Origin: Hofstenia miamia
Lineage: Eukaryota > Xenacoelomorpha > Acoela
Direction of reading: 5' to 3'
DNA length: 64,000 nucleotides
Assembly: GCA_004352715.1 (NCBI GenBank)
Contig: SCFE01000091.1
Span: forward strand, 580,431-644,430
Shown: in pieces, positions 57,215 to 64,000 of the stretch
Layout of the letters: each line of letters begins with the position of its first letter
Position numbering within the stretch: position 1 is the first letter of the stretch
The notes under the pieces: generated by a model
The model's input: only the letters and a program-made list of their open reading frames with translations
Told to the model about the DNA's origin: nothing
Database searches by the model: none
Made by a program: the position numbers and the translations under genes

Positions 57215-58317
57215 CTAGGTTGCTTTTTTATAAATTCTTGAATTATTTTCCAACATCATTTGAATATCTACCACCTTTCTGATTATTTTCTCGAGTTTAT
57301 CATCCACATCACATTTTATTTCAAACTGTTGCCTTATATTTTCTGGCAATCCCTTCATTATGTGGGAAAATAAATCATATTTGGAATAATATCCTCCTCT
57401 AGAACTTAGCATCAGTAATTGTTCCACCTGTGACATATAATTTCTGATGTCCTCAAACTTCCTCATTTTTGTTCCATTAAGTATCAACCTATATTGATTC
57501 TTAAAACTTTTGTTTCCATAATACTCAATAAAGTTTCCTGTTAATTGTTTGTAGTTTCTTTTAGTTTCTGCATCCAGCATTAAATAATGTTGGTGTGCCA
57601 CTCCTGCCAAATATAATGGTAGTCTTGCTGTTGCCACGTTTTGATCCACTCATCTTTCTTTCATCTTTAATTTGAATAGTTCTAACCATTCTTCAAATGT
57701 TGGAGAATAACTATCTATCTTACCTGTGAACTTTTGGATCTGGGACTTACATGGTGTTGGTTCATCATTTCCTCTTTCTGTCAATATTGTTTTCTCATAC
57801 AATGGTTTTTTTGAGCTTTCTAATCCTTCCATTGATACCCTCTTTTCATTTCTTGAGTGATTTCATGAATTATTTTTTCTTTTTCTTCTTCTTCTTCTTC
57901 AGTTGCAATGTTCTGTGCCTTTTCACAGTTCATTTGTGTTCTCCTTCTTGGGGTTCCTAGTTCCATTTCAGGTTCTTCTGAAATTAGAATGTTTTCCATT
58001 TGAATTGGTTTCAATATTTGGTCTTCATTTTCTGACAATTTTAGTAATCTCAATTGATCTTTCAATTGTTCAAGTTCTAACTACTGCGTGTCATTTTCTT
58101 GTTTAAGATTTTTTTTTTCTACTTCCCCTTCGTTATACATTGTCTCCCATCTTTTGTTTTGTTTGACCACTCATTGGTTTGTTTCAACCAATTTTTTTGT
58201 AAGTATTTCAATTTGTGTTTGGGAAATATTTCTCTGCTCTTCCAATCATTCACTCATAAGTAGTATGAAGTGCACGAGATTTTGTGGATATTTTTTACCT
58301 TTGACCCTGGTGGGCAT
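57215..58317 (-). pseudogene. Gag of gypsy element 2, interrupted by stops
   Basis: From a possible ATG at 58317 (MPTRVKGKKYPQNLV) the frame passes in-frame stops near 58250, 58170 and 58080. A coiled-coil-like stretch (LEEQRNISQTQIEILTKKLV), an acidic E-rich run at 57905-57880, and the capsid-like region follow: IQKFTGKIDSYSPTFEEWLE, one more TGA at 57652, then ATARLPLYLAGVAHQHYLML to 57215. There is a frame change near 57830. Several stops sit where CGA or CAA/CAG codons would fit, consistent with C-to-T decay. Confidence 0.75.
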
Positions 58318-58358
58318 GTCTGTGATGTAATTGTGTACTTTGGCTGTCTGTATATCTT

Positions 58359-58496
58359 TGACGTCACTGGAGCATATTCTCTTTGTTTATAATATTCATT
58401 GGCAAATACATCTGTTTGCAGTCTATTGTTTAAATGTAACCAATACTTTATATGCATATTACATAAATATTTGGCCGTGTATATCTGACGTCATGA
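58359..58496. promoter_or_regulatory. Two TGACGTCA (CRE-type) sites between gag and a divergent ORF
   Basis: Perfect palindromes TGACGTCA lie at about 58359-58366 and 58488-58495, in the 270 bp separating minus-strand gag from the plus-strand 180-aa ORF. A TATAAAG lies near 58449 on the minus strand. The spacing suggests a shared or bidirectional control region, which is inference. Confidence 0.4.
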
Positions 58497-58587
58497 TGTG
58501 TTGACTGATTAAACAATTAAATCTATATATTCACCCAAATTGTGAGATAAAATCATTATTTTTCTTCTACGCAAAGTCATTTTTCTT

Positions 58588-59130
58588 ATGGCAATGTCTG
58601 TTGAAACCATAGCATCTGGTTCACTTGGTGATCTATTTGCCGAGTTATGTACAACTCCATCACCAGCCTCCAACTATAATCCGCTAACACAAGAGATGAT
58701 GGTCCCTCCTCCTGCACCTGTAAAAGAAAAACGCAAAGCTCATCACAAGCGAGGACGTCCTGTAGTCAATAATAATGCAATTGTCTTCCCAATCTCCTAC
58801 ACTGGTGAAGACGACAATGTTTTACAATGTTTAAATGATGTCAATTCCCAGTCATCACAATGTATTTTTTCAACCACAAGTTCTGCTAGTGAACTTCTGA
58901 AAAAACATTGGCTAACAATAAAAGACGCTGTTCAGTTAAACACAAGATATGGTGTCGCAGTAAATATTAGACTCAATAATGGTGTTTATTATTTTCTGCC
59001 TAAATGCTACGTCAGTGCATTGGGTGAAAATTACAAGGTTTTGATCAATAAAAAACTTTTTCACAAAGATGACATGGGGATTGGAAACAGTGATATTGCA
59101 AAACGTATTGTATTACAGTTTAATAAATAG
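58588..59130 (+). CDS. Intronless 180-aa protein of unknown function
   Basis: The ORF is open from ATG 58588 to TAG 59128-59130, with more GC than its flanks. I do not recognise the family. The N-terminal third is Ser/Pro-rich (TTPSPASNYNPL) and has a basic KEKRKAHHKRGRPVV stretch. Its core RGRP resembles an AT-hook and could serve in DNA binding or nuclear import. The C-terminal half (LLKKHWLTIKDAVQLNTRYG, then VAVNIRLNNGVYYFLPKCYV) looks like a compact folded domain. AATAAA overlaps the stop codon (TTTAATAAATAG) and could act as the poly(A) signal. It lies back to back with decayed gag, yet shows no breaks itself. It could be a host gene, a captured gene, or an antisense ORF of a mobile element. 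Confidence 0.6.
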   Translation: MAMSVETIASGSLGDLFAELCTTPSPASNYNPLTQEMMVPPPAPVKEKRKAHHKRGRPVVNNNAIVFPISYTGEDDNVLQCLNDVNSQSSQCIFSTTSSASELLKKHWLTIKDAVQLNTRYGVAVNIRLNNGVYYFLPKCYVSALGENYKVLINKKLFHKDDMGIGNSDIAKRIVLQFNK

Positions 59131-60553
59131 AAAATGTATAGTTTTGCTTTCATTCTTTTTCTACATGTACTAGTTAATATGTTTGATAAATTATTACATT
59201 TCATAAACATTTGTTTTAATATAAAAAATTTATACTCCTACGTTGTAAATAGGTAAAAATCTATAATATTCTCTAACTGATAAATGTCAATGTTTTACCT
59301 AGCTATTAATTTAACATGCAATTCACATTCAAATTTAGCATGAGGGAAGGATGAATGAAATAAAGTAATCACTCCTTTAGTAAATTTAATAATACTATTT
59401 ATTATACAATGAGAATGTAGATGTGCATACAAAGTGTTTGATTAATGAAAGATTTCTAGACATTTGATTAGAGGCATCTAGCCGACTTTGTAATAAAAAA
59501 ACTAAACAAATTATTAATTGCAATATATAGATTAATTATCATACTTTTGCATGAGACATACAGCAGAGGTTTTTTGTAGGAGCAATGTTTTTCATCTTTA
59601 AAGTATGAATCTAAACAGATATAAATATACATATAACAAAATTGTTTATACCGTTTTTGGACACAGCAAAGACTTGAATTAGCTTGTATGTTGTTAGATA
59701 AAGGAACTTAAATTTCTTTTCCAAAATTTTTCAATGTTTGTGACTTACATTTCTTTTCTGATGATTTCACATTTGTAGACTTACATTTTTTTTCGACGTT
59801 TTTCCTTTCTTTGAGTTTACATGGCTTACAACTTCTTTACATTTGTAGACGTCAATCCATTCTTTCAGTACTGATATACATTAAATTTTTCTTTTCAGTA
59901 CTGATAAACATTTAATTTTTCCATTTGTATACATGAATTCAACTGATAAAATTATTAAAAATCATTGTAAAACCTGAATATTATGTTAAAATTAAGATAT
60001 CTTTTCATCATTGGAACAAAATGAAAATTTCATGAGGTTATTAGTATAAACGTTCAAGAATGAGTAAGAAAAACGTTAATGCACAAAAATACGAGTAATC
60101 TTTATTGTAAATTCAGATTTTATTTTATAGATTTTATTTATAAAAATAAATATTTTAATACGTTGAATACAATCAATGTTTAACAAAGGTTTGAATTGTT
60201 TCACAGAAAGTACATGTGGTTAAAAAATGATATAATTATTAGTCTTTACATAATAAAAATTTGTTTGCTTTCCCAAATAGTATTAAACATTTATGAGATG
60301 CCAACTAAAAGAACAAAATCTCACAAGAAATAAATACCCTGGCTTGACACAAAGTGCATTAACGTAAAAAATTATCATTTTTACTTGCCTTTCAAAATAA
60401 TAAAATGTATGAATTTTCAAATGCTCATGAGATGCAGAATTCTTAGAAAATTAGATAATAACACTCGTATTGTATAAACTGAACATGTGCATTTATGTAT
60501 TGATCTACAAAGTGGAAAATGAAACTTCAAATTTCTAAACTGAAAACCAAAAA
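59131..60553. other. AT-rich non-coding region
   Basis: This holds a short local repeat, TTTCAGTACTGATA followed by AACATT, twice near 59866-59925, and several ACATTTGTAGAC copies between 59765 and 59850. No gene is supported. Confidence 0.5.
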
Positions 60554-62359
60554 CGGTTTCAATGTTTTACACAACTTTACAATGTTAAAAAAACGTTAAC
60601 ATTCGCATTTTTCTTCAGTCAGTGAGTAAAATTTGATAATCGCAAATGAATACATTTACTCAAAATGATTAAATTGATTGATTTTACAAAACACATAGTC
60701 GTACACAGTTTGCATGAAAAGAAGTAAATTTTTAAATTGAAAATGAATATCACAGCTATATAAAATAAATATAAGTATACGTATAGTACTTAAAATATAC
60801 TTGTAATGGTGTATGAGATTATAAAAACACAACAGCAATCGTTAAATGATTTAAACTACATTTTCTAAATATAGAAATATATAGCTTAAATTACAATTAT
60901 CAGAAACTAATAAAATGAAATAAATACTTCTTCAAGGCGATTTACTCATTGTATTCAAATATGAAATATATATTTCGCAATATGCAATTAGGAAAACCTA
61001 ATTTTAACTTAATTTCCCTATTAAATGTTTTAAAATCAAATAGAGATTGAGAATTTTTGAAAATAAATCTGATCTTGTTAGAGTTTCTAAGGCATAGCAT
61101 TGGAGAGAATGCCAATATATAAGGGATTTCCAAGTATTTTTCTACTATTTGAGAGTCTAAAATATGTATTTTTATTACTAGATTTAGTTCCAATTTTTGA
61201 TGTATTGCTACGGGTTTTAATACATCTGACACTTTTCCTTTGTTATGATTTCACTAATACATGTTTTAACACAATTGACAAATATTCGTTTTGCAAAACG
61301 TTTTGACTTTGCATACACCTCCACTTTACGTTTCTAAATGCATAGATCTCGAAATTATATTCCAAAAAAACTCTAATAATCAAAATATGTNATGCTTTCA
61401 ATGCTATACACAGCTTTACACTGTTTAAAAAACGTTAACATTTGCATTTTTCTTCAGTCAATGAGTAAATTTTGATAATTGCAAATGAATACATAGCGCC
61501 ATTTCAAAAACGAATCAATTAGATGTCATGAAGCTCGCAAAACATTTTTAATTTCAGAAAGATTAACACATTTTCATAAAAAATACATTTACGCAAAATG
61601 ATGAAATTTATTGATTTTACAAAACACATAGTCGTACAAAGTTTGCATGAAAAGAAGTAAATTTTTAAATTGAAAATGAACATCAAAGCTATATAAAATA
61701 AATTTAAGTATACGTATAGTACTTAAAATATACTTGTAATTGTGTATGAGATTATAAAAACAGAACAGCAATCTTAAATGATTTAAACTACATTTTGTAC
61801 ATTATGTATTAAAACAACTTAGGAACATTTTCTAAATATAGAAATAAATAGTGTAAATTACAATTATCAAAAACTGATGATAAAATGAAATAAATACTTT
61901 TTCAAGGCTGCTTACTCATTGTATTCAAATATTAAATATATATTTCACAATATACAATTAGGAAAAGTAGATTTTAACTCAATTTCCCATTAAACGTTTT
62001 AAAATCATATAGAGATTGAGAATTTTTAATAATAAATCCGATTTTGTTAGAGTTTCTAAGACATAGCATTGGAGAGAATGCCAATATATAATGGATTTCC
62101 AAGTATTTTTCTACTATTTGAGAGTCTAAAATATGTATTTTTATTACTAGATTTAGTTCCAATTTTTGATGTATTGCTACGGGTTTTAATACATCTGACA
62201 CTTTTCCTTTGTTATGATTTCACTAATACATGTTTTAACACAATTGACAAATATTCATTTTGCATAACGTTTTGACTTTGCATACACCTCCACTTTACGT
62301 TTCTAAATGCATAGATCTCGAAATTATATTCCAAAAAAACTCTAATAATCAAAATATGT
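60554..62359. repeat. Tandem duplication across a single N, diverged copies
   Basis: 60554-61390 and 61392-62359 are copies with the lone N at 61391. They differ by scattered substitutions and by extra sequence in the second copy (about 100 bp around 61495-61590 and about 30 bp near 61797-61825). The paired short ORFs in both copies follow from the duplication. The divergence is like that of two alleles. Confidence 0.88.
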
Positions 62360-62544
62360 GAAATAAAAATTTGTAATGTTTTAAGTTTTGTTTTTGGATT
62401 TATTTTCTCTATGATGCTTTCAGAATGATGTGTGATTAGAAGCAATTCCCCTTTACAAAATTGATTTTCAACAAGTCTAATACAAATTTTGTTATCAAAG
62501 ATATTAAATGTGTGAAATTTTTGTTAATAGCATTCGTTCTAAAT

Positions 62545-62613
62545 ATCAAATTCTTTTCCTTTCTTTATTTCTCTATTTAACTGTTAAATTTGTAATTTTA
62601 GAAGGATTATGCT
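62545..62613. repeat. 70-bp repeat shared with 49731-49800
   Basis: CTCTATTTAACTGTTAAATT and TGTAATTTTAGAA are identical in both places, in the same orientation. At 49.7 kb it covers the polypurine-like tract of gypsy element 2. Similarity stops sharply on both sides. Confidence 0.75.
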
Positions 62614-63707
62614 ACAATAGCTGGCGGTAGCTCAACCTTTACTCAAAGATTTACTCAATTCACCAAAACTCTGATTCATGCTTGATTGTATTCCTGAATA
62701 CAATAGATTCATGATAAGAATTCATGATGTAGATTCATTGATATAAATTGTGAAGCAAAACATCATTCGAATTTTTTTTCAAATTCTTAACTGTTGCAGT
62801 AGACAGTTGGCTTTTATACAAAACTTAGGAATCCACAAAAAACAGTGGGATTTCATGCCTTCATCGTCTTCCACAAGGATACAAAGTAGATCACAAATTG
62901 ACCAAGTTAACTTGGATTACATCTCCCAGCCAATATGTATGAACGCATAGTCATTGCAAAAGTATTTTTACTTGTGTCTACTGCATCAATTGCTATGTTT
63001 GTCGTTCTATAAATTCAGATTCATACATTTATTTTGCAAAGCTTAGATAATTTGCTATTTGCAAATATATTTATGGAAATTCATTGATTTTATACTGTCT
63101 TACAAGAGTTGATATATTTTAAAAATTCAATTGTTGATTTTTGCATTAAATACTCTTGTTAATGTACTCAAATGTAAATTGCTGCAAATGAAATGCTTTA
63201 ATCATAATCACTGCATGCAAGTCTAATATTGCTGATATCTAATAAATGCTTTCTTTAAAATTACACAACCTCTTTGAAATTAAAAACAGGAAATTTTCAA
63301 GAATCGAATCTCATGCAGTTTAGTGAACTTTGCTTTATTTTATTTCGATAATTTGTCATGTGTTATTTTTTCATATAATTTAAATCGCATTTCTTTGCAC
63401 ATTGCATAAGTATGCTTGCATTTGTGTGAAGTTATGAGGAACTGATAAATTAACCGTTCATACCTCCCATCAATTTGTTCTTGATTTGCCATTTATTATA
63501 TTGTAATTGTTGTAGAAGAATGTAGTCAAGATGTTGATCGGCGACTTGTCTACCAAATCTACAAAAAATTAAGAAACTAGTTAATTTCAATAATTATGGT
63601 TATAAAGAACGTCTTATCTAACACTTTCGTTTAACTAACCGGTTTTCAGCTTCAACGTCTTGTTTATTACTATTTATAAACTTTTAGGCAAGCATCACAA
63701 TGTGATA
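62614..63707. other. AT-rich non-coding region
   Basis: An open stretch at 62750-62950 (LGIHKKQWDFMPSSSSTRIQ) after CTGTTGCAG could be an exon, but no family is recognised. Nothing else was found. Confidence 0.35.
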
Positions 63708-63894
63708 TGTTGTGGCGCAGGTACCGGATTATTGGTATCGGCCAGTCCGCTGTTGTTGTAATCTGCTAGTTTAACTAGTTATTTGTAAATATTATCGTGA
63801 ATTATTGTATATAAGGAACGAACGCAGTTGCAAATACAGAAATAGTTAGTCTTGTTTTATTGCTCAGTGCACTCTGTGGTACCCTAGCGCTGCT

Positions 63895-63897
<3 letters not shown>
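63708..63897 (+). mobile_element. Probable solo LTR
   Basis: About 190 bp of GC-richer sequence begins TGTTGTGGCGCAGG and ends GCGCTGCTACA, with a TATATAAGG promoter-like box at 63809-63817. TG...CA ends, a TATA box in the middle and no internal region fit a solo LTR. The right flank is a (TA)n tract, so a target duplication cannot be confirmed. Confidence 0.5.

Positions 63898-63928
<31 letters not shown>
63898..63928. repeat. (TA)n microsatellite
   Basis: A pure TA tract directly after the probable solo LTR. Confidence 0.95.
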
Positions 63929-63930
<2 letters not shown>

Positions 63931-64000
63931 CTTAATCATATTGCTCGCAAAAAGAATTGACTGAATGTTGCAAGGTTCAACGCTGTGTTTAATAATGATA

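Larger units (their letters stand above)
49731..58317 (-). mobile_element. Decayed Ty3/gypsy retrotransposon 2 (gag-PR-RT-RH-INT-ORF3), nested mariner
   Basis: Read from high to low coordinates the order is gag, zinc knuckle, protease, repeat-bearing linker, RT, RNase H, integrase, chromo-like tail and a third coding region, which is Ty3/gypsy order. A mariner element sits in the RNase H part. GAGAAAAAAAGGAAGGGAAA (49760-49741, minus strand) is a plausible polypurine tract. LTRs could not be paired. Confidence 0.85.

Noticed and set aside
60656-62275. Paired short ORFs (60656/61589, 61100/62069, 60942/61974)
   Set aside because: They look conserved only because the block is duplicated across the N at 61391; substitutions do not favour synonymous sites in any obvious way.

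Overview
The window is AT-rich eukaryotic DNA, most likely from an invertebrate animal. The evidence is a GT-AG spliced pair of exons for a high-affinity choline transporter (SLC5A7/CHT type), long stretches without coding sequence, many (TA)n microsatellites, and a dense mix of animal-type transposons: non-LTR, Ty3/gypsy, piggyBac, mariner, Tc1, hAT-like and foldback/MITE elements. Nothing fixes the phylum. There are no bacterial operons, CRISPR arrays or tRNA genes that I can support.

Layout. 1-4634 is the first copy of a 4.6-kb direct duplication. It holds the 3' part of a non-LTR retrotransposon ORF plus about 3.5 kb of host flank with a foldback MITE. 5610-7662 is a decayed piggyBac element. 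10297-11243 (minus) holds two choline-transporter exons. 11.3-23.2 kb is gene-poor and AT-rich, with a 1-kb assembly gap. 23.2-26.5 kb is a Ty3/gypsy element with a large internal deletion. 27127-28003 is a non-autonomous DNA transposon carrying 20-21-bp iterated motifs at both ends. 28.3-30.3 kb holds hAT and Tc1 remnants and a cluster of GATTAATC sites. 32.7-33.7 kb is another 1-kb gap. 35812-39515 is a full-length, apparently intact non-LTR retrotransposon with a 10-bp target-site duplication. 38399-43032 is the second copy of the duplication. 43.4-45.1 kb holds an 11-bp tandem array and an 838-bp foldback element. 47516-49340 is a 912-bp tandem duplication joined by a single N. 49.7-58.3 kb (minus) is a decayed Ty3/gypsy element with a mariner element (53076-54891) inserted in its RNase H region. 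58588-59130 is an intronless 180-aa ORF of unknown function, divergent from gag. 60.5-62.4 kb is another duplicated block joined by a single N, and the window ends with a probable solo LTR.

How the parts relate. Apart from the choline transporter and possibly the 180-aa ORF, almost everything recognisable is mobile DNA, some of it nested. The two copies of the 4.6-kb block share the same retrotransposon 3' end, target-site duplication and host flank, so the block was duplicated after insertion, either really or by assembly. Three isolated N bases each sit between near-identical tandem copies, and all three long gaps are bordered by (TA)n. Assembly effects must therefore be separated from biology here. 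The most distinctive sequence structure is the pair of inverted, two-helical-turn iteron arrays at 27127-28003.
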